64,000 nucleotides of DNA from Streptomyces sp. MMG1121 (lineage in GTDB: Bacteria > Actinomycetota > Actinomycetes > Streptomycetales > Streptomycetaceae). Within the stretch, counting starts at the first letter, position 1; every line of letters starts with the position of its first letter. Below are positions 17,186 to 29,198 of the stretch, piece after piece. Under the pieces are notes generated by a model, which searched no databases, was not told the origin of the DNA, and saw only the letters and a list, made by a program, of their open reading frames with translations. The translations under genes were made by a program, and so were the position numbers. Location of the stretch: NCBI RefSeq assembly GCF_001280015.1, contig NZ_LGDV01000201.1:1-64000 (forward strand), read 5' to 3'.

Positions 17186-17355
17186 CGCGCTGCCGTTTCC
17201 CTGATCACCCGCGCAGCGCGCCGACTCGCGCCCGCCTTCGAACAGGGAATTTTACGGAGCACCCGGGCCTGGGACCAAACCGCTCACGGGAACGATCTAC
17301 GGGCCCTCGGACCGCCGACGGCACTGGGGCCCCACAGGAACCACCAGCACCGCCC

Positions 17356-18687
17356 TCACGCCTGGCAGGCCGACAGCAACGTCGCGATCTCGGCCGACAC
17401 CGCGAACGCGAACCGGTCCAGGTCCGGCACGGCCTGCGCGTCGGCGACCAGGCCGTAGTGGACGCGGCCGCGGTACGTCGAGATCGCCACAGCCAGCGAC
17501 TGGCCGGGGGCGAGCGGGGCGAGCGGGTAGACCTCGGTCAGTTCGTGGCCGCCGAGCCGGAGTCCCAGCCCGGGCAGCGGCACGCTGGTGACCAGGATGT
17601 CGAACCAGAGCCGGGCGGCCTGGCCGACGAGGGGGCCGCCGAGCCGGTGGCCGAGGGCCGGGACGTGGTCGGCGAGCAGGGCGACGGCGCCGGCGCCCCG
17701 GTCGGCGCCCGCGTCCTTGTTGCGGACCATCGCGGTGCGCACGGTGTCGAGACGGCCGAGCGGGTCGGGCTCGCCCACGGGAAGCGGTATCAGATAGCCG
17801 GAGAGCCGGTTGCCCTGTGGGTGGGCGGTGCGCGGCCGGCGCCGGGAGACGGGGATGAGGGCGCGGGGCGCCACACCCTTGGTGCCCTCGCCGCGCTCCT
17901 CCAGCCAGCGGCGCAGCGCGCCGGCGACCACGGCGATGAGGACGTCGTTCACGGTGCCGCCGGCGCTCTTGCGCACCCGGTGCACATCGTCGATGTCGAC
18001 GACCACCCCGGCGGTGCGGCGGGTGCCGCTCGGGGCCGACGTCAGCGCGGTGGAGGGTCGCATGCCGAGCGTGGACCGGGCGAGCGAGGCGCCGATGTCC
18101 AGGGCCCGGCCCATGTCGGACAGGGCGCCCCGGACCAGCCCGGGCACGAGCCCCGGCAGCCTGCGCATGTCGGGCAGCAGTCCGCGCGGGGGTTCGATGG
18201 CGCGCGGCGTCCGCTCGGGCAGGTCCATCGGGTCCATGACACCGGCGGCGAGCTTCAGCGCGCGCAGCCCGTCGGCGAGGGCGTGGTGGAACTTGAACAG
18301 CACCGCGAAGGACATCCCGTCCTCGCCGGGCAGCACGTGCGCCTCCCACGGCGGCCGGCCGCGCTCCAGCGGGCGTTCCATCAGCCGGCCGGCGACGGCG
18401 TGGAAGTCGGCGGTCGGGGCGTGCAGTCGTACGTGGTTGAGCGGGTCGAAGTCGGGGTCGGTCTCGCGGATGGCGCCGCCGAAGGCGAACGGCTGCCACA
18501 CGTCGCGGATGCGCAGGCGGAGCCCGGGTACGGCGGCGGCGCGGGCGGCGAGCAGGTCGGCCGCGTGGGCCCCGGCGGTGGGCGAGTGGGCCCCGAAGAC
18601 GCCGAGCGCGCCGAGGTGCATCGGGTGTCGGTCGCACTCGATGTTCCAGAACGCCAGATCGAGCGGAGCGAGCAGATCGGAAGTCAC
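17356..18687 (-). CDS. WS/DGAT-type acyltransferase
   Basis: A 443-residue wax ester synthase/diacylglycerol acyltransferase family member. The condensation-type active site HHxxxDG is present as HHALADG at about residue 136. The N-terminus (LDLAFWNIECDRHPMHLGAL) and the later motif VNDVLIAVVAGALRRW are family-typical. Such enzymes make triacylglycerol or wax esters from acyl-CoA at the membrane. GTG at 18687 has GAGG 7 bases upstream. Three phased TACGNTCA repeats lie 68-96 bases upstream and may control it. Confidence 0.9.
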   Translation of the reverse strand: MTSDLLAPLDLAFWNIECDRHPMHLGALGVFGAHSPTAGAHAADLLAARAAAVPGLRLRIRDVWQPFAFGGAIRETDPDFDPLNHVRLHAPTADFHAVAGRLMERPLERGRPPWEAHVLPGEDGMSFAVLFKFHHALADGLRALKLAAGVMDPMDLPERTPRAIEPPRGLLPDMRRLPGLVPGLVRGALSDMGRALDIGASLARSTLGMRPSTALTSAPSGTRRTAGVVVDIDDVHRVRKSAGGTVNDVLIAVVAGALRRWLEERGEGTKGVAPRALIPVSRRRPRTAHPQGNRLSGYLIPLPVGEPDPLGRLDTVRTAMVRNKDAGADRGAGAVALLADHVPALGHRLGGPLVGQAARLWFDILVTSVPLPGLGLRLGGHELTEVYPLAPLAPGQSLAVAISTYRGRVHYGLVADAQAVPDLDRFAFAVSAEIATLLSACQA

Positions 18688-18754
18688 GGGCGTGCCTCAC
18701 GCGTCGACGACGGGTGGATGTGCAGTCACTCGAAGTCAATCTCCGACATCCGAT

Positions 18755-18783
18755 TACGGTCAAGTACGATCAGACTACGTTCA
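18755..18783. repeat. Three helically phased TACGNTCA direct repeats
   Basis: TACGGTCA (18755), TACGATCA (18765) and TACGTTCA (18776) recur every 10-11 bases, one DNA turn, upstream of the WS/DGAT gene (as TGANCGTA on its strand). Repeats of this kind are typical targets of activators that bind as head-to-tail monomers, such as SARP-type proteins. Regulator unknown. Confidence 0.6.
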
Positions 18784-18799
18784 GTTAACAGCAGATTAA

Positions 18800-18826
18800 G
18801 TCCCGCCCCTCCATCAGGGGCGGGAC
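18800..18826. terminator. Strong hairpin terminator after the GH92 gene
   Basis: GTCCCGCCCCT pairs perfectly with AGGGGCGGGAC around a 5-base loop, 16 bases beyond the GH92 stop. There is no clear U-tract, which is common for Streptomyces terminators. Confidence 0.8.
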
Positions 18827-18842
18827 CACGGGATATGTGAGG

Positions 18843-21164
18843 TCAGTTCAGGACCGGCTGCGCCGCCTTGGGTGACGTACCCCACTCAGACGGGCGCGAG
18901 CCGACCGTGAACGCGAGGGAGCGCAGGGAGCGCAGCGCGCCGTTCGTCAGATAGGTCCGCGTGTGCGGGGCGCCGTCGGTGCGGACGGCCTGGATGTAGC
19001 GGTCGGTGGCGGAGGTCCCGGGCGCGGCGATCGTCAGTGCGCCGCTCGGCCAGTAGCGGCGGTCCAGGGTGAGGTCGACGCGGTCGAAGACGGGCGTGGA
19101 CAGGCCCCAGGTGCCGTAACCGGGCTGGATGGGGAACAGGCCGATGGACGAGAGCACGTTCCAGGCGGACATCGTGCCCAGGTCGTCGTTGCCGGTGATG
19201 CCGGTGGGGCCGTCGGTGAACAGGGTCAGGGCGGCGTGGACCACGTCGGTGGTCTTCCAGGGCTGGCCGGTGGCGAGGTAGGTGTACGGCGCGATGAGGT
19301 CGGGCTCGTTCATCGGGTTGTACTTGTCGGCGTTGTAGTAGTCGTACGCGCTCCCGTGCACCCACACGTCGCGGGCGGTCTTCGCGGGGTCGGCCAGCAG
19401 CCGGTCGTAGGCGAAGAAGGAGTCCAGGCGGTCGTTGGCCGCGTGCTCGCCGCCGATGAGCCGCACCATGCCGGGCACGTCCTGCGGGACGAGCCACTGG
19501 TACTGCCAGGCGGTGCCCTCGTGGAAGCCGGTGCCACGGGCCGGGTCGGCCGGGCCGGTGAAGGCGCCGGAGGCGTCGCGGGCCCGGAAGAAGCCGGTCG
19601 TGGGGTCGAAGACGCTGCGGTAGTTCCGCGCGCGGGCGGCGTACCGGGCGGCGTCCTGGCCGTGGCCGAGACCGCGGGCCATCTGGGCCAGCATGGCGTC
19701 GGCGAGCGCGTACTCCAGGGTGACGGAGGCTCCGTGGTGGTAGTCGGAGTCGCCCATCTTGGCGTACGGGCGCTTCTCGACGAAGGGCGCGAAGCCGTGC
19801 GCGAGGTACTCGGCGTTGGCCTCCCGGCCGATGCCCGGGTACGCGGCGGGCGGGACGCCGTCGGCGTTCTTGCGCAGCGCGCGGTAGGCCCGCTCCTCGA
19901 AGCCCTTGAGCAGGCCCGCCTGATAGGCCGTGGTCAGGAACGGGGTGACCGGGTCACCGCTCATGATGTTCGTCTCGACCGGACCGTAGCCCCACTTGGG
20001 CAGCCAGCCGCCGTCCTCGTCGATCGCCACCACCGAGCGGGCCATGTCCCGTGCCTCGCGCGGTGCGAGCAGGGCGAGGAGCTGGGCCTGGGTGCGGTAG
20101 GTGTCCCACAGCGACCAGTTCTGGTAGTACGTGAACCCGTCGGCGTGGTGGATCCGCCGGTCCCAGCCGGAGTACCGGCCGTCGGTGTCGCCGCCGATGT
20201 TCGGGGCGAGGAACGAGCGGTACAGCGAGGAGTAGAAGGTCCGGCGCAGCGTGCGCGTGCCGCCCTGCACATGGACGCCGGCGAGTCTGTCCTCCCACTT
20301 CTCGCGGGCCCGCTCGCGCACGGCGTCGAAGGACCGGCCGCCCTCCGCGGCCAGGTTGCCGGCCGCGCCGCGCGCGTCGACGTACGACAGTGCGGTGGTC
20401 GCCTCGACCGTGCGGTCCTTGGTGGTGTCGAAGCGGAGGTAGGCGCCGCCGTGTCCGCTGCGCGAGCCCGGGGTGACGCGCCCGCCGTCCCAGGTGCCGT
20501 AGGCGGTGAAGGGCCGGCTGAAGCGGGTGATGGTGTAGACGGTGTAGGGGCCGGTGTCCCGGCAGAAGCCGTGGCCGGTGATCGCGGTGCGCACGGTGTG
20601 GTCGTCGAGGATCTCGACGTTGCTGGAGACCGCCTTGTGCAGCGACTGGGTCGCGTTCAGCAGGACGTTGGCCTTGTCGGTGGCGGGGAAGGTGTAGCGC
20701 TGGACGCCGGTGCGCTCGGTCGCGGTCAGCTCGGCACGGATGCCGGAGGCGAGGCCGACGCGGTAGTAGCCGGGGCCCGCCGACTCGTCCTGGTGCGTGT
20801 AGCCGGCCGCGTATTTGGTGTAGTCCGTCTGTGTCACGTCCCCGGTGGTGGGCAGCACGGGCAGATCGCCGCCGATGCCGCAGCCGACGCCCGAGAGATG
20901 GACCAGGGAGAAGCCGCGGATGCGGTTCTGTGTGTAGTCGTAGCCGGCGAAGTGCCCGGTGTCCGGGGAAAACTGCACCATGCCGAAGGGCACGGCGGCG
21001 CCGGGGAAGGTGTTGCCCTCGTTCTGGCTCCCGATGAAGGGGTTGACCAGATCGGTGAGGTGGCCGTCGGTCCGCTCGGCGGCGCCTGCGGCGGGGGTGG
21101 CGATCAGCGCGGACGCTGCCATCACCCCGGCCAGGCACAGCCGTGTGCGCCGGGTCCCTCTCAT
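18843..21164 (-). CDS. Secreted GH92 alpha-mannosidase
   Basis: A 773-residue secreted exo-alpha-mannosidase. The signal peptide is MRGTRRTRLCLAGVMAASALIATPAAGA. Family 92 hallmarks: VNPFIGSQNEGNTFPGAAVPFG near the start of the mature protein, GGDLPVLP, and in the barrel the segments WSLWDTYRTQAQLL, GDPVTPFLTTAY and TGNDDLGTMSAW. GH92 enzymes are calcium-dependent and remove alpha-1,2/1,3/1,6 mannose with inversion; linkage cannot be told here. ATG at 21164 follows GGAGG by 9 bases. It fits with the GH85 and GH29 enzymes in N-glycan breakdown. An inverted repeat GTTCGAC (21183) / GTCGAAC (21211) lies upstream. Confidence 0.93.
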   Translation of the reverse strand: MRGTRRTRLCLAGVMAASALIATPAAGAAERTDGHLTDLVNPFIGSQNEGNTFPGAAVPFGMVQFSPDTGHFAGYDYTQNRIRGFSLVHLSGVGCGIGGDLPVLPTTGDVTQTDYTKYAAGYTHQDESAGPGYYRVGLASGIRAELTATERTGVQRYTFPATDKANVLLNATQSLHKAVSSNVEILDDHTVRTAITGHGFCRDTGPYTVYTITRFSRPFTAYGTWDGGRVTPGSRSGHGGAYLRFDTTKDRTVEATTALSYVDARGAAGNLAAEGGRSFDAVRERAREKWEDRLAGVHVQGGTRTLRRTFYSSLYRSFLAPNIGGDTDGRYSGWDRRIHHADGFTYYQNWSLWDTYRTQAQLLALLAPREARDMARSVVAIDEDGGWLPKWGYGPVETNIMSGDPVTPFLTTAYQAGLLKGFEERAYRALRKNADGVPPAAYPGIGREANAEYLAHGFAPFVEKRPYAKMGDSDYHHGASVTLEYALADAMLAQMARGLGHGQDAARYAARARNYRSVFDPTTGFFRARDASGAFTGPADPARGTGFHEGTAWQYQWLVPQDVPGMVRLIGGEHAANDRLDSFFAYDRLLADPAKTARDVWVHGSAYDYYNADKYNPMNEPDLIAPYTYLATGQPWKTTDVVHAALTLFTDGPTGITGNDDLGTMSAWNVLSSIGLFPIQPGYGTWGLSTPVFDRVDLTLDRRYWPSGALTIAAPGTSATDRYIQAVRTDGAPHTRTYLTNGALRSLRSLAFTVGSRPSEWGTSPKAAQPVLN

Positions 21165-21292
21165 GTCGGATGACCTCCGGAGGTTCGACATCGTTGTCTG
21201 CATCCTGAAGGTCGAACAGCATAAAACCGGGCATCCCGCGAGGTTTGCGCGCACGCGTCGCGCGCGGCGGGCCGTCGGGCGTGACGCCCAGG

Positions 21293-21586
21293 CTAGACGG
21301 TCGTCCCCGTCCCGTCGGACACCCCGTCCTCCTCCGGCCGCGCGGCCTCGACATCGTCCAGTTCCCCGGCCGTGGCGTCCAGTTGACGGCGGTCGTGGTC
21401 GCGCAGGAAGGGGAACAGCGCTCCGCAGTCGCGGCAGGCCCGCGCGAGGTCGGCCCGGAACGTCGGCTGGGGCTTGAAGAAGCCCGGGCGGCGGAACTTC
21501 AGCAGCAGACGCTCGTACGACCGTTCACCCGAGGTGAGTTCTCCGACCGGGCTCAGCCGGCCGGAGCCGCAGATCGCGCATCGCAT
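21293..21586 (-). CDS. Small zinc-ribbon protein, 97 residues
   Basis: Starts MRCAICGSGRL and has a second Cys pair in ARACRDCGAL, so it likely binds one zinc ion (CxxC with CxxC). The middle is basic (SYERLLLKFRRPGFFKPQ) and the C-terminal 35 residues are acidic and disordered-looking. A role in nucleic acid or protein binding is possible. It ends the glgA-glgC direction run but is 26 bases beyond the glgC stop, so co-transcription is possible. Confidence 0.75.
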   Translation of the reverse strand: MRCAICGSGRLSPVGELTSGERSYERLLLKFRRPGFFKPQPTFRADLARACRDCGALFPFLRDHDRRQLDATAGELDDVEAARPEEDGVSDGTGTTV

Positions 21587-21612
21587 ACCGGGAAGCCTAG
21601 CCCGGCCGGCCC

Positions 21613-22833
21613 CTACGACACCCGCTGTCCCTTGCCCAGCGCGATCACCCCGCCCGCGGAGACCGTGTACAGTTCGGCGTCCCGCTCCGGGTTGACGCCG
21701 ATCGTCGCGCCGGGCGGGACCTCCACGTTCTTGTCGAGGACGGCACCGCGGACCACCGCGCCCCGGCCGACGCGCACGTTGTCGTGGAGCACCGAGCCCT
21801 GCACCACCGCCCCCGGGTCGACCCGGACGCCGGGCGACAGCACGGACCGGGTGACCTGACCCCGGATCAGGCAGCCCGCGCTGATGATGGACTCGCCCGC
21901 GATACCGCCCGCGCTGAAGCGGGCCGGGGACAGCTGGCCCGAGTGGGTGTAGATCGGCCACTGCCGGTTGTACAGATTGAAGGCGGGGCGCTCGGCGATG
22001 AGGTCCATGTGCGCCTCGTAGTAGGCGTCCAGGGTGCCCACGTCCCGCCAGTAGCCCTGGTCGCGGGTGGTCTCGCCGGGCACGTGGTTGTCGCCGAAGT
22101 CGTACAGCTGCGCCTCGCCGCGCGTGGTGAGCTGGGGCAGGATCGAGCCGCCCATGTCGTGCACGGACTGCCCGTCCTCGGCATCCCGTTGCAACGCCTC
22201 GACGAGGGCCTTGGTGGTGAAGACGTAGTTGCCCATCGAGGCGAAGACGGTCTCCGGGTCGTCCTTCAGGCCCGGAGGATCGGCGGGCTTCTCCAGGAAG
22301 CGCCGGATCGTCAGGCCGTCGGAGCCCGGCGTGATCACCCCGAAGGCCGAGGACTCCGCGCGCGGCACCCGGATGCCGGCCACCGTCACGCCCGCGCCGC
22401 CCTCGATGTGCTGCCGGAGCATCTGCCGCGGGTCCATGCGGTAGACGTGGTCGGCACCGAACACGGCCACGTACTCGGGCTGTTCGTCGTGGACCAGGTT
22501 CAGGGACTGCAGGATCGCGTCGGCGCTGCCCAGGTACCAGCGCGGGCCGAGGCGCTGCTGGGCCGGGACCGGGGTGACGTAGTTGCCGAGCAGGCTGGAC
22601 ATCCGCCAGGTGGTGGTGATGTGCCGGTCCAGCGAGTGCGACTTGTACTGGGTCAGCACACAGACACGCAGGACGTCGGCGTTGACGAGGTTGGACAGGA
22701 CGAAGTCGACGAGGCGGTAGGTGCCGCCGAAGGTGACGGCCGGTTTGGCGCGGTCCGCGGTGAGCGGCAGCAGGCGCTTGCCCTCCCCGCCCGCCAGCAC
22801 GATCCCGAGTACGGAAGGCCCTCCACGACGCAT
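21613..22833 (-). CDS. glgC: Glucose-1-phosphate adenylyltransferase
   Basis: Makes ADP-glucose from ATP and glucose 1-phosphate for glycogen/alpha-glucan synthesis. 406 residues from the ATG at 22833, which follows GGGGAG. The nucleotidyltransferase signature is [37 protein letters not shown] and [10 protein letters not shown] carry the sugar-phosphate site; the C-terminal left-handed beta-helix runs from about residue 290. It lies 51 bases downstream of the glycogen synthase gene on the same strand, so the enzyme and the user of its product are probably co-expressed. Confidence 0.96.
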   Translation of the reverse strand: MRRGGPSVLGIVLAGGEGKRLLPLTADRAKPAVTFGGTYRLVDFVLSNLVNADVLRVCVLTQYKSHSLDRHITTTWRMSSLLGNYVTPVPAQQRLGPRWYLGSADAILQSLNLVHDEQPEYVAVFGADHVYRMDPRQMLRQHIEGGAGVTVAGIRVPRAESSAFGVITPGSDGLTIRRFLEKPADPPGLKDDPETVFASMGNYVFTTKALVEALQRDAEDGQSVHDMGGSILPQLTTRGEAQLYDFGDNHVPGETTRDQGYWRDVGTLDAYYEAHMDLIAERPAFNLYNRQWPIYTHSGQLSPARFSAGGIAGESIISAGCLIRGQVTRSVLSPGVRVDPGAVVQGSVLHDNVRVGRGAVVRGAVLDKNVEVPPGATIGVNPERDAELYTVSAGGVIALGKGQRVS

Positions 22834-22884
22834 GGCCGCTCCCCTCACCCTGGTTGAACCATGGCTGCCCTCAGCCTGCGCGGA

Positions 22885-24036
22885 CTAAGCCTGCTCCAGG
22901 ACCTCCGCGTACAGCCCGGCCGTACGCCGGGCCACCGCGTCCCAGCCGAACTCCCCCGCCGCGCGCACCCGTCCGGCCTCCCCCAGCCGCCGGGCCGCCG
23001 CCGGGTCGCCGAGGACCTCGTCCAGCGCCCGGGCGAGGCCCGGCTCGAAACCGTCGTCCACGTCCACCAGCAGGCCGGTCCCGCCGTCCGCCACCACTTC
23101 CGGGATCCCCCCGACCCGGGAGGCCACGACCGGGGTCCCGCACGCCATCGCCTCCAGATTGACGATGCCGAGCGGCTCGTACACCGACGGGCAGACGAAC
23201 ACCGCGGCGCGCGTGAGGAGTTGGACCACCTCCGCGCGCGGCAGCATCTGCGGGATCCAGAACACACCGGCGCGGACCCGGCTCAGCTCCTCGAACAGCG
23301 CCCGGAACTCACGGTCGATCTCCGGGGTGTCGGGCGTGCCCGCGCACAGGACGACCTGGGCACCCGGGTCGATGTCCCGTACCGCGCGCAGCAGATGGGG
23401 CACGCCCTTCTGGCGGGTGATCCGGCCGACGAACAGGACGTACGGGCGGTCGGGGTCGATGCCGTGCCGCAGGAGGGCGTCGGTGCCGTGGTCCGGGCGG
23501 TACAGACGGGTGTCGATGCCGTTGTGCACGACGTGGACCTTCGCCGGGTCCAGCGCCGGATAACAGGTGAGGATGTCCTCGCGCATGGCGCCCGACACGG
23601 CGATCACCGCGTCGGCGGCCTCCACGGCGGTGCGCTCGGCCCAGCCCGACAGGGCGTACCCGCCGCCCAGTTGCTCCGCCTTCCAGGGGCGCAGCGGTTC
23701 CAGGGAGTGGGCGGTGACCACGTGCGGGATGCCGTACTGCAGCTTGCCGAGGTGGCCGGCGAGGTTGGCGTACCAGGTGTGGGAGTGCACGAGTTCGCGA
23801 CCGGCCAGGGCGGCGGCCATCGACAGGTCCACGGAGAAGGTGCGCAGCGCGTCGCCCGCACCGTCGAGCACGGACCAGGGCCGGTGGCGGACGACGCCGA
23901 CCCCGCGCCCCTCGCCCCAGCAGTGCACCTCCAGGTCCACCAGGGAGGTCAACTCCCGTGCCAGGAACTCCACATGGACACCGGCCCCGCCGTACACGTC
24001 CGGGGGGTACTCCCGGGTCAGCAGTCCCACTCGCAC
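22885..24036 (-). CDS. glgA: GT4 glycogen synthase / maltose-1-phosphate synthase
   Basis: A 383-residue GT4 glycosyltransferase of the actinobacterial GlgA type. Visible motifs: LLTREYPPDVYGGAGVHVEFL at the N-terminus (acceptor side), FVGRITRQKGVPHLL, and the C-terminal EPLGIVNLEAMACGTPVVAS with the E-x7-E donor site. In mycobacteria this protein type (GlgM) makes alpha-maltose 1-phosphate from ADP-glucose and glucose 1-phosphate, so the same activity is likely here. GTG at 24036 follows AGGGGG by about 8 bases. Confidence 0.9.
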   Translation of the reverse strand: MRVGLLTREYPPDVYGGAGVHVEFLARELTSLVDLEVHCWGEGRGVGVVRHRPWSVLDGAGDALRTFSVDLSMAAALAGRELVHSHTWYANLAGHLGKLQYGIPHVVTAHSLEPLRPWKAEQLGGGYALSGWAERTAVEAADAVIAVSGAMREDILTCYPALDPAKVHVVHNGIDTRLYRPDHGTDALLRHGIDPDRPYVLFVGRITRQKGVPHLLRAVRDIDPGAQVVLCAGTPDTPEIDREFRALFEELSRVRAGVFWIPQMLPRAEVVQLLTRAAVFVCPSVYEPLGIVNLEAMACGTPVVASRVGGIPEVVADGGTGLLVDVDDGFEPGLARALDEVLGDPAAARRLGEAGRVRAAGEFGWDAVARRTAGLYAEVLEQA

Positions 24037-24071
24037 CCGGCAACCCCCTGGGATTCGGTGGCAGGTTCTCC

Positions 24072-24914
24072 TCATGGTCGCCCGGATGCGGCTCCCGGGG
24101 AAGAGCGCGGCGGCCGCGTGAAGCAGCAGTCTCCGCAGAGCCCGCCCCCGGGGACCCGGTAGTACAGACAGCAGCTGCGGCGGCGGAACGCGGTGCCGGT
24201 GCGGGTGCCGGTGGTGCGCAGGAGGGGGTGGGCGAAGAGGCCGTCCGTCAGCGCGCGGGCCCGCCCCGCCAGGTCGGTACGGCCGTGCGTCCGGGCCCAG
24301 CGGTCCAGTTCCCGGGCCGCGCCCGCGAGCGCGGAGCCCGCGTTGCCCCACAGCAGCCCGGAGGCGACACCGTAACGGGCCGTCAGGGTCTCCCCCAGGG
24401 GTACGAGATGTCCCTGGAGCACGCGGGCGGCGAGGTCGGGTTCGCCCGGCAGCAGGCGGACCTCGGTCAGCCACAGGTCGTCGGGAGCGCCCGCCAGGGG
24501 GTCCCAGCGCAGCAGGCGGGGAGCGAGGTCGGGCAACCGGCCGTACAGGACGGCGCAGCCGAGGGCCGCCGACCACAGCCGGGCGGCCAGCCCCTGCTGC
24601 GCGATGGAGGCGGCGACCCGTGACTCGGGGGCGCGCAGCCGCTCCGCGACCAGGTCGACACGCACGGCCAGGGCGTCACGGGGACCGTCAGGGAGCGGTG
24701 TCGCGTACGACTCGGCGAGCGTCGCAAGCGACGCGGACACCGGCGCCGCCGCTCCCTCGGTGCGCAGGACGAAGAAGCCGCCGAGCGGGCGGAGGGCGGC
24801 GAGTTCGGGGTCGAGGTCCACGACAGGCAGTAGTACCAGGCGGGTCCAGGGGGTGTGACCGCGGACCGGTGCCGGGTGTCCGCGTCCTGCGGCACCCGTC
24901 CCAAGGATGATCAC
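24072..24914 (-). CDS. FhuF-like (2Fe-2S) protein
   Basis: About 280 residues. The C-terminus has the FhuF-type iron-sulfur motif CC-x10-C-x2-C (RRSCCLYYRVPGGGLCGDCC). FhuF-like proteins reduce ferric siderophores after import. The remainder is a helical FhuF-like domain. The assigned GTG at 24914 has no good ribosome binding site, and the true start may lie some 30 codons downstream. The gene stands alone, without siderophore genes beside it. Confidence 0.85.
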   Translation of the reverse strand: MIILGTGAAGRGHPAPVRGHTPWTRLVLLPVVDLDPELAALRPLGGFFVLRTEGAAAPVSASLATLAESYATPLPDGPRDALAVRVDLVAERLRAPESRVAASIAQQGLAARLWSAALGCAVLYGRLPDLAPRLLRWDPLAGAPDDLWLTEVRLLPGEPDLAARVLQGHLVPLGETLTARYGVASGLLWGNAGSALAGAARELDRWARTHGRTDLAGRARALTDGLFAHPLLRTTGTRTGTAFRRRSCCLYYRVPGGGLCGDCCFTRPPRSSPGAASGRP

Positions 24915-25062
24915 AGAACGGCTCTACTCCATCGGTAGTAGGACGCATTGCGTGCTCAGGGACGACGACGGGAAGAGCGCGGGCGGGCAGAGTGTTCGGC
25001 ATGGATGCCGTCCGTACGCCGCGCCGGGCTCAGGGCCCCCGCCTCACGCAGAGGAGACGCTG

Positions 25063-27532
<2,470 letters not shown>

Positions 27533-27638
27533 TCAAGCCCGGCGGGCCGGATGTGCGCTCGCCGTAGCGGCACGTCAGGATGGGCGAGGACCCGTACTGA
27601 CGGAGCCGTAGTCACGAGGCAACCAGGGAGCAGGCGGC

Positions 27639-29078
27639 ATGAGCACTTCAGCGCAGATCGGTGTCACGGGCCTCGCGGTCATGGGCCGCAACCTCGCCCG
27701 GAACTTCGCCCGCAACGGCTACACCGTCGCCGTGCACAACCGTACGGCGTCACGGACCAAGGCGCTGGTGGACGAGTTCGGTGGCGAGGGGGACTTCATC
27801 GGGACGGAGACCGCCGAGGAGTTCGTGGCGGCCCTGGAGCGCCCGCGCCGACTGGTGATCATGGTCAAGGCCGGTGATCCGACGGACGCGGTGATCCAGG
27901 AGTTCGCACCGTTGCTGGAGCCCGGCGACATGATCATCGACGGTGGCAACGCGCACTTCGCGGACACCCGCCGCCGGGAGAAGGCACTGCGCGAGCAGGG
28001 CATCCACTTCGTCGGCATGGGCGTGTCCGGCGGTGAGGAGGGCGCGCTGCACGGGCCGAGCATCATGCCGGGCGGTCCGAAGGAGTCGTACGACTCGCTG
28101 GGCCCGATGCTGGAGAAGATCTCGGCGAAGGCGAAGGACGGCGCGCCCTGCGTGACGCATGTGGGCCCCGACGGCGCCGGGCATTTCGTGAAGATGGTCC
28201 ACAACGGCATCGAGTACGCCGACATGCAGCTGATCGGCGAGGCCTACCAGCTGCTGCGCGATGTCGCCGGGTACTCCCCCGCGCAGATCGCGGACATCTT
28301 CCGCAGCTGGAACCAGGGCCGGCTGGACTCGTACCTGATCGAGATCACCGCCGAGGTGCTGTCCCACGTGGACACGGCGAGCGGTCAGCCGTTCGTGGAC
28401 GTCGTGGTCGACCAGGCCGAGCAGAAGGGCACCGGCCGCTGGACGGTGCAGATCGCGCTCGACCTGGGCGTTCCGGTGTCGGGCATCGCCGAGGCGGTCT
28501 TCGCTCGCTCGCTGTCCGGGCACGCCGGCCTGCGGGCCGCTTCGCGGGGTCTGGCCGGGCCGAAGCCGGTCGCGCTCGGCGAGTCGGAGGCGGCGGCGTT
28601 CGCCGACCGGGTGGAGCAGGCGCTGTACGCGTCCAAGATCGTCTCGTACACCCAGGGCTTCCACGAGATCACCGCGGGCAGCGAGGAGTACGGCTGGGAC
28701 ATCGATCTGGGCAAGGTCGCCTCGATCTGGCGGGGCGGCTGCATCATCCGGGCAGCCTTCCTGGACCGCATCCGCGCCGCCTACGACGCCCGCCCCGACC
28801 TGCCCAGCCTGCTGTCGGACGAGACGTTCGCGCGCGAGATCGCCGGCGCTCAGGACGACTGGCGCGAGGTGGTGATCGCGGCGGTGCGGCAGGGCGTGCC
28901 GACGCCGGGGTTCGCGGCGGCGCTGGCGTACTACGACGCGTTGCGGGCGGCTCGCCTGCCGGCGGCTCTGACGCAGGGGCAGCGGGACTTCTTCGGGGCG
29001 CACACGTATCGGCGGGTGGACCGGGAGGGGACGTTCCACACGCTGTGGGGCGGGGACCGGAGTGAGATCTCGGCTTAG
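27639..29078 (+). CDS. gnd: 6-phosphogluconate dehydrogenase, decarboxylating
   Basis: Converts 6-phosphogluconate to ribulose 5-phosphate and CO2 with NADP+ in the pentose phosphate pathway. 479 residues, the long homodimeric form. Motifs: GVTGLAVMGRNLARNFARNG for the cofactor, IIDGGNAHFADTRRR, GVSGGEEGALHGPSIMPGG for substrate, and FVKMVHNGIEYADMQLIGEAY with the catalytic Lys. The C-terminal tail HTYRRVDREGTFHTLW is present, so the gene is intact. GGGAGCAGG precedes the ATG. Confidence 0.97.
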   Translation: MSTSAQIGVTGLAVMGRNLARNFARNGYTVAVHNRTASRTKALVDEFGGEGDFIGTETAEEFVAALERPRRLVIMVKAGDPTDAVIQEFAPLLEPGDMIIDGGNAHFADTRRREKALREQGIHFVGMGVSGGEEGALHGPSIMPGGPKESYDSLGPMLEKISAKAKDGAPCVTHVGPDGAGHFVKMVHNGIEYADMQLIGEAYQLLRDVAGYSPAQIADIFRSWNQGRLDSYLIEITAEVLSHVDTASGQPFVDVVVDQAEQKGTGRWTVQIALDLGVPVSGIAEAVFARSLSGHAGLRAASRGLAGPKPVALGESEAAAFADRVEQALYASKIVSYTQGFHEITAGSEEYGWDIDLGKVASIWRGGCIIRAAFLDRIRAAYDARPDLPSLLSDETFAREIAGAQDDWREVVIAAVRQGVPTPGFAAALAYYDALRAARLPAALTQGQRDFFGAHTYRRVDREGTFHTLWGGDRSEISA

Positions 29079-29163
29079 TCGAGGGTGCGCCCGAGCAGGT
29101 GGGGGCGACCGTTGCGTTTGCGGCCGTGGGTACCTTTCGGCTGATCGCGCGGTGCCCCGCGCC

Positions 29164-29198
29164 CCTGAGAGCGGGCGCTTCGCGCCCTGCTCCTCAGG
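29164..29198. terminator. Bidirectional hairpin terminator after gnd
   Basis: GAGC-GGGCGC pairs with GCGCCC-T-GCTC around a TTC loop, with an outer CCTGA/TCAGG extension. It overlaps the last codons of the convergent Pro-rich gene. Confidence 0.65.

Noticed and set aside
18755..18783. Evidence for an antibiotic gene cluster
   Set aside because: SARP-like repeats alone do not indicate one; no polyketide, peptide synthetase or similar core genes are present in the window.
21165..21254. Longer N-terminus for the GH92 protein
   Set aside because: The extra residues lack a signal-like sequence, whereas the start at 21164 has GGAGG and a good signal peptide.
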